From assembly GCA_023052935.1 (NCBI GenBank), contig CM041298.1, forward strand, positions 49,653,313-49,717,312: 64,000 bases of DNA, in the 5' to 3' direction. The stretch comes from Piezodorus guildinii. Taxonomy: Eukaryota; Arthropoda; Insecta; Hemiptera; Pentatomidae. A model generated the notes under the pieces. That model was not told the origin of the DNA. It saw only the letters and a list, made by a program, of their open reading frames with translations, and searched no databases. Below, one piece after another: positions 34,079-45,765 of the stretch (positions within the stretch are counted from its first letter, which is position 1; each line of letters begins with the position of its first letter). The position numbers were made by a program, and so were the translations under genes.

Positions 34079-34233
34079 GTTAGAGATGGAAAAAGGTAAA
34101 ACCATCTCATTGAGTTTCGATGGAAACATGTGTTAAGATTGAATAATCAAACCACAGAAATTATTGGAAGGAATTAGTCCGGGTGGCGGTCATTAAATGA
34201 AACAACTAAATAGTTTCAACTATTTTATTGTTT

Positions 34234-34272
34234 GCCAACGTTTCGACCCCCTTTGTGGGTCATCATCAGGGC
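34234..34272 (-). ncRNA. Hammerhead-like motif, left arm
   Basis: On the minus strand: GCC, CTGATGA, T, GACCC, short loop, GGGTC, GAAAC, GTT, GGC. The stem differs from 16966 at two base pairs, both compensated (G-C to A-T, and T-A to C-G). The cleavage-site helix is unclear. Confidence 0.45.
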
Positions 34273-35441
34273 TAAAAAGATACAAAAGAATATAACTTCA
34301 ATGGCATTACATACAATATTATATAACCTATTTAGCTAGAGAACGTCGGTATTAAAAAATAACAGAAGAACTGTATATGTAAAAAAACTTAATTAAAATA
34401 CAATGATCATAGTACAATAATGAAAGTGTTATAAAGAAAAAATAAAATTGTTCACTAAACAAAATTTACACAGGTATCAATAATTTACATGAAATATGAA
34501 ATATAAAAATATGAAGTAGATTGGAGATACGTACCGCGTGGTGGGAAAATGGAAACTAGGTACTGTTTGGTAAATGGGGGGTAGGTAGGATGGAAAATAC
34601 GTAGGAAAATAGGTAGTATGGAAAATACGTACTGATTTATGGACAGGGCCTGACAACAATGACTAAATTTCTTAATACTACCATACAAAGAATCAATGAA
34701 ATTTAACTTATGATTTCTTGTTCATTCAAATGTCTTCACTATTCAATTTATTCCAACTTGTATTTATGTTTATTTAACTTTTTTATCAACCTGTAAGATT
34801 TGTCAATTAGTGTATTTTACAATGTTCCATTATTATTTTTCCACCCTGTTATCTTTGGATACCTTAAACAGAATTAGGGATAATTAAGTTGGGAGGTACA
34901 GTCAGTTTTTCTCCATATACATCTTCCATCACTGTTCTTACTATTATATAGGTGATATTTCAAGAATCAAATTAGAATTTTTTATCCTGTATCATTATTA
35001 TAATCATAAGTTAAATTTCATTGATTCTTTGTATGGTAGTATTAAGAAATTTAGTCATTGTTGTCAGGCCCTGTCCATAAATCAGTACGTATTTTCCATT
35101 CTACCTTTTTTCCTACGTATTTTCCATCCTACCTACCCCCCATCTACCAAACAGTACCTAGTTTCTATTCTCCCACCATGCGGTACGTATCTCCAATCTA
35201 CTTCATATTTTTATATTTCATATTTCATGTAAATTATTGATACCTGTGTAAATTTTGTTTAGTGAACAATTTTATTTTTTTTGTATAACACTTTCATTAT
35301 TGTACTATGGTCATTGTATTTTAATTAAGTTTTTTTACATATACAGTTCTTCTGTTATTTTTAATACCGACGTTCTCTCTAAATAGGTTATATAATATTA
35401 TATGTAATGTCATTGAAATTATATTCTTTTGTATCTTTTTA

Positions 35442-35480
35442 GCCCTGATGATGACCCACAAAGGGGGTCGAAACGTTGGC
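35442..35480 (+). ncRNA. Hammerhead-like motif, right arm
   Basis: Exact counterpart of the left-arm motif, reading plus strand: CTGATGA, T, GACCC, loop ACAAAGG, GGGTC, GAAAC. Transcription in either direction across the foldback would produce one copy. Confidence 0.45.
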
Positions 35481-35597
35481 AAACAATAAAATAGTTAAAA
35501 CTATTTAGTTGTTTCATTTGATGACCGCCACCCGGACTAATTCCTTCCAGTAATTCACAACGGTCAACTAATTACATCCACAATCATAGAAATTATT

Positions 35598-36469
35598 ATT
35601 TACTACAATCACTTATAGTCTAGGAGAATAGATGCATGTTCGACTCCCTCATCAAACATACATCAAGAAAAAATTTTTAACATTTCTTTCTACCAAACTT
35701 ATTACGAGTTTCTAAAACTCTTACTAAACAGCTAATTAATTTGACGTAGTGACCAATAACATATAATTTCCTAGCCCATCGAACATACGATTAGTTTTTG
35801 TTTTATAAAATAAAGTAGTAGCATAGTCTTTTTTAGAGATCATAATAAGTTTTTTTCTTGATATATATTATAGAGCAAATACCTACAATTTTCTACTACA
35901 GATGCTAGAACAACAAAGAGTTATGTTTATTTTTTCTAACGAATTAATTAAAAACTTTTTTTAGTTCTCACGTTATTTCATGATACACTTCTACATAGTG
36001 AAATCATTTTTAGTAATATTAAAATAGTTGAACTGTTCCTATACTTGTTAACAAATATAAAAATACTTACGTCTAATAAGTGATCAAAAGGATGAATTCC
36101 TTGTTGAAATACTAAGATAATTCACAATAAAAAATTATAACGACATTGAAAACAGCTCACCTGAAAAAGAAAAAAAAAGGTATTAGTAAAGTAAAAAATA
36201 AATTTCACATCAACTAATTCCAAACTACAACTTACATATAATTGTAGCTGTCCCTATCATTCTTATACAACTATTTGATTTTATAATTTTTTATTCTGAA
36301 TGTAAAAAATAGTCTTTGTCAATAATAGAACTTTGATTGAGTGCTCTAGAAATGTTAAAACGTTAATTAAAAGACTATTCAGTTCCTAGGGTAAACAATC
36401 CGTAGATCACATGATGTTTCAAAACAATTCATCTGAATAAGCGCAGTAGTGCTGCATCGACCAATGTTC
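35598..36469. other. AT-rich intergenic DNA, no gene
   Basis: Nothing recognised. Confidence 0.5.
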
Positions 36470-36695
36470 CTAGGATTCAAAAACCGCAGTCAATGAGTGA
36501 CAATTTATTCCATAAAGACTCAAACCCACTAGTTTTAATCCTTCGATTCCGGATCATTCTCCGAAGGGTCTGAGAAGAAGATGGTCGCGGGACCTTCTGA
36601 TTCAGAATTCCTATTGGAGCACTGTCTCTACCTGTATTTCATATTCAATAACATCTACTTGATGTATTTGTTAATACAGTTATAAATATTTAAAA
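36470..36695 (+). pseudogene. Jockey-type LINE 3' end, degraded
   Basis: 'Actcaaacccactagttttaatcc' and 'atggtcgcgggaccttctg' match the end of the Jockey fragments at 41010-41100 and 44400-44490 (NPLVPIL, then RWPRDLL-type). A terminal 'acttgatgtatttgttaatacag' is shared with 44573. Stops are frequent. Confidence 0.6.
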
Positions 36696-36987
36696 ACGCT
36701 GCAAATTATTACACAACGGTTTATTGTTTCCAAATAACTATTGCTTTATATTTATATTGCTTATCATGTAATTCAATATTGTATTTACTTGCCTTAATTT
36801 TATATCTTGAATATATGAATTTGTATTTCTTATTGCTTTAGGTTGAGTCAATTACAGTCTATTTCTGTATACTGTTTAACTGTTTCTTATAATTGTTTTT
36901 TGTATAAATTAGGGTTTATGTAATTCAATTTTATATTTGCATGCCTTAATTTTATATCTTGTATATATGTATATGTATTCCTTACAG

Positions 36988-37365
36988 CGGATAAACAACG
37001 GCTTAGGGTCTTCGAAAATAAGGTATTGCGTAAAATATTTGGTCCGAAGAGAGAAGAGACCACTGGGGAGTTTAGAAGGTTGCACAACGCGGAATTGCGG
37101 AACTTGTATCCTGTGAATATAATTGAGCTGATTGCATCGCGGAGACTCAAATGGTCGAGTAAAGTTGTTGGGCTCGATGACGAGCGGATTCCGAGAAAGT
37201 TGGTATTTGCTGATCCGACTGGTAGGCGTCCGAAAGGTAGGCCGAGGCGTAGATGGGAGGATTGCGTTAAGGCTGATCTCGGGAGCTTGGGATTGATTGG
37301 TGAACATTGGACGATCTGTGTAGGCAGAATTTGGTGGTATCGGCATCTTACAGCTTTTAAGCTTA
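36988..37365 (+). pseudogene. LINE reverse transcriptase C-terminus
   Basis: The open frame encodes DKQRLRVFENKVLRKIFGPK, LHNAELRNLYPVNI, RRLKWSSKVVGLDDERIPRK and GRRPKGRPRRRWEDCVKADL, then a stop. This is the same C-terminal region as the LINEs at 26109 and 38622. The frame is clean for about 125 codons, better preserved than the other copies, but 5' truncated and without the (AAT)n tail. Only the region after the polymerase domain remains. Confidence 0.8.
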
Positions 37366-37789
37366 GTCAATTATGTTCATACTTGTGTTATTCTTTATAT
37401 GTATTTTGTATTCCTTAGTATTTATCGTTTTTGCTGTGTTAAGTGTGTTCTGTTTCTTTATAATTCTATTTTATATTCCTTATGTATAATAAATTTTTTT
37501 CTTATGTATTATATGTTTACTGTTTTTTTATTGTCATGTTATATTATATAATTTTTTTGTATATAGTGTGTACTGTTTACTTTTATAATTGTATTTATTA
37601 ATTAAGTTGAATTTTCCACAACTGGGTCTCGTTACTGGTCTGTTATTGTACTTCTATTGAATTGGCATGTGAACTTTTCCCAAGGTCGTTAAGTGTATGA
37701 TTAATTGACACTGTAATATGTCAGGATTGTTCAATAAATAGTTTATAAACTTAAGTATAAACTAAATATAAAAAAGCAATAAATATTTC
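37366..37789. other. AT-rich DNA, no gene
   Basis: T-rich low-complexity sequence; 'caataaatag' at about 37730 could be a poly(A) signal of an old element. Nothing else seen. Confidence 0.4.
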
Positions 37790-38345
37790 GAAGGAAAACG
37801 ACATCTTCAAAAAAATTGAGTTAGGGGCGTATTTATAAGTGAAATTTCAATAATTTATTTTTTTTAAATAATTATTCGCGGTTTTTTGGTTAGAAAATAC
37901 TTGTTCATTTTTCCTCTATCCTGAGAAATAACGGAGTTACAAGCGTATATATATAGCCGCGATTTCAATTCCCCCTTCACTTTTTTTAGTTCGTCGTATT
38001 GTCACCCTAATACTATACATTTTTTCGTTTATGTTCAAAAACAACTAAGTTATTCGCGTATTGTATTTATGGATACAACTTAAAATGTTTGTTGATTTTT
38101 TTTCTCTTTTTATAATCGTTTGCGATTTCTTGGTTAAAAAGCTCTAATCAAGGTTTTCACTATCTTAAATAACAACTGAATTATTGAATTGAATAACATT
38201 TGATTGGCCGCCAATTTCAAAATAACCAGCTGATATCAATGTCTAGGTTTTAGGGTCATCGTTGCATGCCCGCGGACGGCGGACAACCGGATTTTTTTTT
38301 TTTAATCCGTTACTTTGTTTCTACGTATCTTTACAACTCAAATTT
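37790..38345 (-). repeat. Interspersed repeat family C
   Basis: The reverse complement matches 61190-62300: 'aaaaccgcgaataat', 'accggctgat'-type block, 'gggcatgcaacgatg' and 'agatacgtagaa'. It is non-coding. A separate GC patch, 'gcccgcggacggcggac', lies inside at about 38268. Confidence 0.65.
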
Positions 38346-38610
38346 GGAGGGGACAAGGATAATTTTTTTTATCCATAACAAAGGTTTGTTATAGAAAATA
38401 ATAAACCACAATAATATGTTTAAAAAAATTAAAATTTCGTTGTACTTCATTAATTAAACGTATAGATTATCCTACGTAATGATTTAACTAAATCATAAAG
38501 ATTTAGAAAAACTTTCTAGAGAAGAAAACCTAGCTGCATTTCAACAAAATAATAGGAATGACATGACACAACATATTAAAAATAAAATATTTTATCGAAT
38601 AACTGGATAT
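38346..38610. other. AT-rich DNA, no gene
   Basis: Nothing recognised up to the LINE target duplication at 38611. Confidence 0.5.
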
Positions 38611-38621
38611 CTAGAAGATAT

Positions 38622-39234
38622 GATAATAATAATAGGCCTGCCGAACCAGAAGGTTCGATGCCGATACCACCAAATACTGTCTAAATAGACTCGTTCAAGG
38701 ATCACCGTTCAAGCTAAAGCCCCGGGGATCAGCCTAAACACAATCCTCCCATCGACGCTTCGGCCTACCTTTTGGACGCCTAAGGTCGGTTCAACGAGTA
38801 CTAACTTTCTTGGAATTCGTTCCCCACATCCGCGATGCTATCAACTCAATTATATTCACAGGATACAAGTTCCGCAATTCCACGTTGTGCAACCTTCTAA
38901 ACTCCCCAGTGGCCTCATCTCTCTTCTGACCAAATATTTTACGCAGTACCTTATTTTCGAAAACTTTAAGCCGTTGCTCATCCTTTAAAGTATGCGGCCA
39001 CGTTTCACATCCGTCGGAAGAATAATAGTTTTATAGATTCTTTGACCGAGACTTTATTTTCTCCTGGATTTCATTTTTTCTCGTCATCATTGAACCTAAA
39101 TACTTAAATTTCTTTACGTGTTCAAAAGTATGCCCTGATATATCAATATCACCATGATCGTCACCGTTTCTGCTACTAATCATATACTTAGTCTTATCGG
39201 TATTTATTTCGAGCCCTTTTTCTTTACCGTTTAG
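38622..39234 (-). mobile_element. LINE fragment, 5'-truncated, with 11-bp duplication
   Basis: Same family as 26109-27246; its minus-strand text parallels that copy ('gaacttgtatcctgtgaatataattgag' is recognisable in reverse). CTAGAAGATAT flanks it (38611-38621 and 39235-39245), and an (AAT)n tail lies at the left. Several deletions and frameshifts are present, so no frame is long. Confidence 0.8.
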
Positions 39235-39245
39235 CTAGAAGATAT

Positions 39246-40384
39246 ATAAATAAAAAATAAATCAAATGAAAGATTCAAAATGTGGCATCTACATACTTTA
39301 ATAAGACACACGCAATAATAAATAATAGAGCTATTCTATTTAACCTCGATTAACGAGATGGTATAATTAATATGATTATTTCCTAGGTCTATCCCTAGCC
39401 ACGCCTCATGTTTCATATCAAAGGGCTATAGACTTCCTGAGGCCATTATACCTCACGCAGCGAGATCGCTCATACGCAATAAGTCGCTCTAATTATACCG
39501 TGGCTGCCTTAGACCCAAACCCCCTCCCAAGAAGTACAATACAAACTTCACAATGCAGTTATGGTTTTCCTGTTCTTCTGTACGGCTCAATAACTTGTTG
39601 GCATAACCTCAGCATGCCAACGACTCGGCATGAGCCACCTATTGTTCTATTAATGACGGGTTCAAGGGCTAAGGTATTTTATTTCTTATTTTGATTATTA
39701 TAGGGGTCGGTGATGAATGTACGACTCGTTATCAAAGGAATTCTATTTAACACAAGTCAGGAATTCGTAAGGATATAAAAATTTAATTTTAGAAGAGAAA
39801 AAGTGCTGAAAATTATTAAAATATGTTCTATTTTTTAAGATAGCATATGAATTCTGGGACTTAAATCGATTACAAAAGGTTTATTGAAAATAATTAACCA
39901 AAAACCCTATATGTTGTTATTAATACTACATTCATTAATTTCACTATTTAATTACTAATATTTTTACTCAGATATACTCCCTAACTCACTTTTAATAATT
40001 ATTAAATTGTTTAATTTTCATATTATATGATCTAATTAACACTAAAATCATCATTATTACTTCTAATTTGTCATCGGGTATTTTTGTTCTTTACTTTCGT
40101 TTCATAACTATTGTTAGATTGTTCAACTTTAGTTAACTATATTCATTCTGAATTGATTAACGTTTACGATTAACGCATGTTGGTGTAGTAACCCATTGCT
40201 TTATTAGTTCTTATTACTTTATATTTCACCTTATATAGACTACAGTTTTTTAGTTTATTTATTCTAAATTTTAATTTTGTTTATTCTCAATTTTAATTTG
40301 TTTTTTTTTTATGGCGGCCCAATTCTCTACACGGTGTATACAGCTGATATCGCATCCACCTAAGCATTTTAATCCATATAAGCA
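39246..40384. other. Intergenic DNA with a GC-richer patch (about 39380-39700)
   Basis: The patch holds a 64-codon plus-strand frame (39500-39694) without a known domain. The rest is AT-rich. No transposon end was recognised. Confidence 0.35.
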
Positions 40385-41220
40385 TTTTCCTCTCTACTTA
40401 CGCTGATGACACATGTGTGCTATCCGTAAATAATGATCCTATTGTTGCTTCCCAAGTCCTACAGAACCATTTATCCGCCATTGCAGAATGGTGTCACAAT
40501 TGGAGAATCAAAATAAATCCTAATAAATCCCACCAAATCACCTTCACTCTACGACGTAAACCTATGACTTCCTGTCCAGTTGTTTCCTTTAATCATACCC
40601 CACTCATCACTGTAGAACAAATACAGATACCTTGGACTTCATCTTGACAAACGCCTTACATGGAATCCTCATACAAGACTTAAACGACAGGAAACTGCTC
40701 GTAGATATAGACTATTAAAACACTTACTTGACAAACGATCAAAACTCCCTCTTTACTTCAAAAAACTCATTTACACAACCATTATTAGACCTATCTGGAC
40801 TTATGGCATAGAAGTATGGGTCTACTAGACCATCGAATTCCTCCCGCATCCAATCCTTGCAATCCAAAATCCTTCGTAAAATCCTAGACGCTCCATACTT
40901 TGTTACCAAAAAACCCATCCATAGAGACCTGAATATCCCACTAGTTACAGAAATCGCTCAAAAAAGATACACCTCCTTTCATTCCAAATTACTCGCCCAT
41001 ACAAACCCGCTTGTCCGCATCCTATCATCGACATATATTCCTGATAATCCTCCGAGGTGTCTGAAAAGCCGGTGGCCTCGAGACCTGCTGAACAAATCAT
41101 CATTGAAGTGCTACCGCTGGGTAGATTCTTCTCATGTCTTTTTCAAGCCAATTGTCTGTTTTTAGCTCATTTACTTATTGTACTATGTAAATTGTGCAGT
41201 TGTAAATATCAATAAAAGAA
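40385..41220 (+). pseudogene. Jockey-clade LINE, reverse transcriptase C-terminal half
   Basis: It begins at STYADDTCVLSV (catalytic YADD, about 40400) and continues AEWCHNWRIKINPNKSH. After a frameshift near 40640 it reads LDKRLTWNPH, IYTTIIRPIWTYGIEVWG, QSKILRKILDAPYFV, IHRDLNIPLV and NPPRCLKSRWPRDLL. This order is typical of Jockey elements. At least one frameshift and one stop disrupt it. The 3' UTR ends 'aataaaagaatttttaaaaa' at about 41220. It is 5' truncated inside the polymerase. Confidence 0.85.
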
Positions 41221-41631
41221 TTTTTAAAAAAATATATATTTTTATGGCAATATTTCTTCATTTATTATCTCAAACCCTAACTCAAATCGTGTAATAATTC
41301 ATTTTTATCATACAGTCAAGTATTTAATATTTGAAAACCCATTATTTTATCAGCTATTTATCGTGCTAAGCCTAACTTGAAAGGTACTCAGATTTTTTTT
41401 TTTAGCTTTATTACCTTAAAACGTAACAAACAGTAATACTGTAATTTTTATGTGCATAATTGGTTTATTAAATCATCAATCTTATTTTTTAAACCATCAC
41501 TATTGTTAATTTTACAGTATAGCAACTTCACATATTCAGAGTAGTCATAGACAATCATATTAACTTGCACCAATCAATAACTACGCATTTTATAATAATC
41601 AAACTTTAGTATAATATCGTGTTACTTTCAT
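41221..41631. other. AT-rich DNA, no gene
   Basis: Nothing recognised. Confidence 0.5.
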
Positions 41632-41825
41632 TTACCTCTATATGAAATTTATGGCAAGGGGAAGTATTGCGATCGTGAACAATTTCGAATCTTCAAAAGG
41701 AATACACGTTTTAGGATCGTCCGAAGGTCTGTGTGTGAGGTAAGTCTAGCTACAAAACGAAAAGTCTTACGGAATCGTAATTCCATTTAAGACTATTATA
41801 TGCCAAGGATGTTATAGGAACATTC
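41632..41825 (-). repeat. Family A, inverted 3' end
   Basis: The reverse complement shows 'cgaaattgttcacgatcgcaatacttcccc', split by changes, with the CA region reduced to a few units. It is adjacent, head-to-tail inverted, to the full copy at 41852. Confidence 0.7.
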
Positions 41826-41851
41826 ACTGAAAGCTTTCACAAAACATTAAA

Positions 41852-43118
41852 AATCTGGTGCGGACAACACACGACTTTCATTTACCTCCGTTTCTAAAAT
41901 CGATAAAAGAATTTTCATGTACAGTTAGAGATAAAAATGAGTAAAACCATTAAAGAATTAATTAAATGGAATTTCTATAGAAACATGTGTTTTATTAAAA
42001 AATCTATTATATTAATATCTAAAATAATCTTGAATATAATTTTATTTGTTTAAGATTTACATTCTTGTACAAATCAATTCAAATTATAAATCTCTTCAAT
42101 TGCCAACATGAGTCTAGTTAATAATAAATGTCCATATATTAGGCTCTTGAGAAAAACTTGAAAAATAATAATAGTAAACTATTTAAATAACACATTTTAT
42201 CATTTAATTGATGCATAATAGAAAAACGACACTGAAATAAAACAAACAAAAACAATTAACAACTTGAAAAACAAACTGAAAACATTCGCCGTACAATGAA
42301 AATGATAAACAGTTAACCTTAGATAACTAGACACTTAATGGTGTGTGGACCTTCACAGTTCAAGGTATCCAGGGTATTACATGCTGACTTAGTGAACCAG
42401 AAAATATTGTTCAGTTTTTCAATATAATATCTAAAATAATCTATTAACTTTTAAAAGCTTGTATATAAGATAATATTTTTCTAAAATATATAGCTTTCAA
42501 ACGGTATATCATATGTGTATAATACTGTTCTTATGTTCAAAAACAAAAAATTGCATTAAAAAACACTTTTTTCAGTTTTTTCCTTTAGTTAAGTATCGAA
42601 TTCATTCAATTGATATATTTACCTGTTGTTCATTAGTTTTAACAAGATAATATAGTTATTCTCATGGAATCAACAAGATTAAAGGTACTTTAGAAGAAGA
42701 AAATTAAAATATCGGCATTTAAGCCCAGTCAGATTATTTTAATCAGAATGAAACCTACATGATATGAAAGGCCATTGAATTTTACATCGATACAGCGAGT
42801 TTAATCAAAATCGTCGGAACTGTTTTTGAGAAAATCATAAAAAGGTGCAATATGCATGGTATAAAGTGGCTCTTCTGGTTAGCCGATTTTAATGAAAACG
42901 TTTTTGTAACATCTCGGACGTATAATTGTCTTACATATGAAATTTCAGTTTCTTAGGACTTTTCGTTTTAGTTCGGGAGTTACCACACACGGACACATAC
43001 ACAAAGACCTTTTTGCGGGACTTGGTTATTTGGACTCAGGGGACCCTAAAACGTGTATTCCCGTTGAAAAATTTTCAAGTTTGCAATACTTTCCCTTACT
43101 ATATATGGTAAGTGAAAG
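41852..43118 (+). repeat. Family A, full length with a 394-bp insert
   Basis: It begins TCTGGTGCGGACAACACACG and ends 'ttactatatatggtaagtgaaagtg'. The segment 42031-42424 interrupts it, with an 18-bp duplication of family sequence. Confidence 0.85.
42031..42424. mobile_element. Unidentified 394-bp insertion
   Basis: It is flanked by an exact 18-bp duplication, TAATATCTAAAATAATCT (42013-42030 and 42425-42442), showing that it was inserted. It has no obvious inverted ends, poly-A tail, tRNA box or coding frame. The duplication length suggests retrotransposition. Confidence 0.7.
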
Positions 43119-43136
43119 TGATTATAATCTCAATAC

Positions 43137-43700
43137 ACACATATCGTGGTCATAAAAATTGCATCACCTAATATTGCTATCTTTGTCATTCTAAATGCAG
43201 TATAAACTCGGAGGAAACGTATTCATGAGAGAATCTGTGACTCGTAGTTTAGTTGTGTCCAGAGTATCCAATATCAAGGATATTATTTCCTATTATCATG
43301 TCCAAAAGACTGAGTTTCAAACAACCGCCCAATCAGGAAAAAGTTAAGAGCATTTGCATTTGCTGGAGTTTGACTTTCTTCAGATAGCTTCTGACCTTAG
43401 ATAGCAAAGATGATGAGGTGCGACCAATCCACTGATCTCAGAATAATTAAAAAAATATCATTCCCAGTGATTTACCGAGCAAAAGAAGGGGACTGGAAGG
43501 AAAAGGAAGGCAGATGAGCGTTTAGATCGCATGATGAGATTATCCATAGAAAATCGCTTCAAAACTGTTAAAGTAATATCTAGAGATCCAGTAAATAATA
43601 ATTTAGCAGAAGGAAGTCGAGAAGCAATAGGCAGAAGAAAAAAAAAAAGGTTTATGTACAAATAATTCAGCCAAAAGTGTGGAATTTGGAGATTAGGGAC
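43137..43700 (+). pseudogene. Tc1-like transposon fragment
   Basis: The left part, 'cgtggtcataaaaattgcatcacc', resembles Tc1-like ends. A plus-strand translation at about 43480-43670 gives TGRKRKADERLDRMMRLSIE and NRFKTVKVISRD, matching the GRKRK linker and second DNA-binding helix region of Tc1-like transposases. The catalytic DDE part is missing. No right end found. Confidence 0.55.
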
Positions 43701-43875
43701 AAAATTATAAAAAATATTGATCGACTCAATGGAAGAACGGATCGCTTCAGTGATAAGGGATAATAGTAATTCGGCAAAATACTTAGTTTATATTAATATT
43801 TCAATAAATATTTTTTTTGGTGTTTTTATACCATTTCTCCAAACAATTTCATATTATTAGGTAAAAAACATTTTT

Positions 43876-44935
43876 ACTTTCAGTTACCTATATATGAAAT
43901 ATATAGTAAGGGAAAGTATTGTGATCGTGAAAATTTTCTAATTCCAGTTTTCGACAGAAATACACGTTTTACGGTCCCCTGATTCCAAATGACCAAGTCT
44001 CGCTAAAACGCCTGTGTGTCCGTGTGTTTGTGGTAAGTCCATCACGAAAACGAAAAGGTGTACGAAAATAAATTTCATATTTAAGACAACTATTCGCCGC
44101 TTTAGGCTGCTTCAACACTTACTAAACAAACGGTAAAACCTTCCTCAGAACTACAAAAGGCTCATCTACATGACTATTATAAGACCAATCTGGACTTACG
44201 GAGAAGAGCTTTGAGGCTCTACTAAACCATCAAATTCTTCCCGCATCCAATCCTTACATTCCAAAATCCTTCGTAAAATCCTCAACGCTCCTTTCTTTGT
44301 CACGAATTAACTTATCCATAAAGACCTTAATGTTCCCTTTGTTACTGATTTGGCCCGGACCAGGTATCAATCCTTTCATGACAAACTCAATTCGCACTCT
44401 AACCCACTAGTTCCAATCCTTTCTTCCTCATCAATTCCGGATAATCCTCCGAGGCGCCTGAAAAGGAAATGGCCCCGGGACCTTCTAGTTTAGAATATTT
44501 TTAGAGTGCTTCCAATGGGAAGCTTCTCTACATGTATATCAAGTCACTGTATTATATAACACATCACATTTACTTGATGTATTTTTCTTAATACATTTGT
44601 AAATACCAATAATATGATAAAAAAAGAAAAGTTAGCTGACCGGAAGTGGTATTTTATATTGTTCATTTTGCACCTTTTTGATATTTACTCAAAAACAGCT
44701 TTAACTCTTGATGTATCTCACTATATCAATGTACAATTTAACGGGCTTTGATATTATATATGTTTCATTCTGATTAAAATGGTCTGATAGGGCTTAAATG
44801 GCGATTTTTTGTATTTTTTTTCCCCGTAAATTACCTTTAATTTTGTACATCCTAAAAATTTAACCTTATCATCTTATCAGCATTGGCAAATAACGGCTTA
44901 ATATATAAATTGAACAAATTTAAAGACCAACTAAA
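43876..44935 (-). repeat. Family A, inverted, split by a Jockey fragment
   Basis: 43876-44104 is the inverted 3' end ('atatagtaagggaaagtattgtgatcg'). It resumes at about 44631 ('agctgaccggaagtgg') and continues to about 44935. The intervening 44108-44625 is a LINE tail. Confidence 0.75.
44108..44625 (+). pseudogene. Jockey-clade LINE 3' end inserted in family A
   Basis: Conceptual translation: LIYMTIIRPIWTYG, LHSKILRKILNAPFFVT, IHKDLNVPFVTDL, NPLVPILSSSSIPDNPPRRL and KRKWPRDLL, with frameshifts and stops. It is the same subfamily as 40385-41220 and 36470-36695. The tail 'aataatatgataaaaaaagaaaa' ends at the family A junction, so it inserted after family A. It is severely 5' truncated. Confidence 0.8.
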
Positions 44936-45395
44936 GGATAAAACAGAAGAATATTTTATAAATACGTCTACGGAATCAAATGACCTCAGTACACATCTAT
45001 GTGTACTCAGATATGTAAACTTTTTCGAAGACAAATAATTATCTAACCCAGTTTTGAAAGTAAATATTTGGGACCGGCCTAGAGCAGAGACCTCAGCGTG
45101 GGACAGGATAGAGTGTCAAGGTCCCCCACTAATTGGGTCCCGTGTGGTATCTTCACTATCACGTTTTTGTTGTCCGGTTTAAGTTCTTGGGGTGTAATGA
45201 ATGGCGCTATAAAAACCCTATCGGATGTGTACTCTTATCCAAGCCAGACACATTATCGAGTTCTACTTAACTTATAGAATACAGCATTAGAAAAGCAACT
45301 TTCAAAAGGAAATTTATTAAACATGTATAAAGTACCTAACTATTTACTGTCACTTAGCTATAAATGTAATTAATAATTCATTAATATAATGGAAT
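44936..45395. other. Unassigned DNA
   Basis: A less AT-rich patch (45065-45250, 'gggaccggcctagagcagag') has no recognised identity. No gene seen. Confidence 0.4.
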
Positions 45396-45602
45396 TTCAG
45401 TCCCTTGTATACAAATGACCGTACCACAAAATCTGTATGTACCTGGATTAGTATAGCTCAATAACTAGAAGTTTTATACCGTTTCATATTCAAGACAACT
45501 CTGTTGTTCAAGCCCGCTATAGCGATGTAAACCTTTATGGGATTTAAATGCCGCGTTATTTTAATTTTCATCCTCTTAAGTGTATTTAATTTTGTAGATC
45601 AG
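45396..45602 (-). repeat. Family A, diverged inverted fragment
   Basis: 'Catattcaagacaactctg', 'ctatagcgatgtaaa' and 'taattttgtagatc' match inverted family A blocks. Strong divergence marks an old copy. Confidence 0.5.
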
Positions 45603-45765
45603 GGGTCACCTGTAGCATAGTAGCTAGCATAACAGCCATCTATGCCAAAGGTCACAAGTTCAACCCCAAGTTTTAACTAAAAAATCCTTAGTTATACCGT
45701 CCTTCGGAGGAGGCGTAAAAATCAGGTCCTGAGCCTGTGCAATGCCAGGTACTCTTTAAATGTCT
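45603..45765 (+). mobile_element. SINE family 1, truncated
   Basis: The tRNA-like head ('cacctgtagcatagtagctagc', B box degenerate 'agttcaacc') and part of the body up to 'atgccaggtactctttaaa' are present. The 3' half is missing where the mariner sequence begins. Confidence 0.75.

Larger units (their letters stand above)
34166..35587. mobile_element. 1.4 kb Penelope-like foldback element
   Basis: Arms 34166-34715 and 35002-35549 are inverted repeats of ~550 bp with few mismatches, around a 286-bp spacer. A 10-bp duplication AGAAATTATT lies at 34156-34165 and 35588-35597, with about 38 extra bases at the right edge. Each arm contains the hammerhead-like motif followed by AAACAATAAAATAGTT. The arms show no protein domain. 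The motif, the variable-length duplication and the inverted arrangement match Penelope-like pseudo-LTR copies. Confidence 0.75.

Noticed and set aside
34477..35240. Conserved 60-67-codon frames present twice
   Set aside because: Their apparent conservation is due to the two arms of the foldback being inverted copies; no domain is recognisable.
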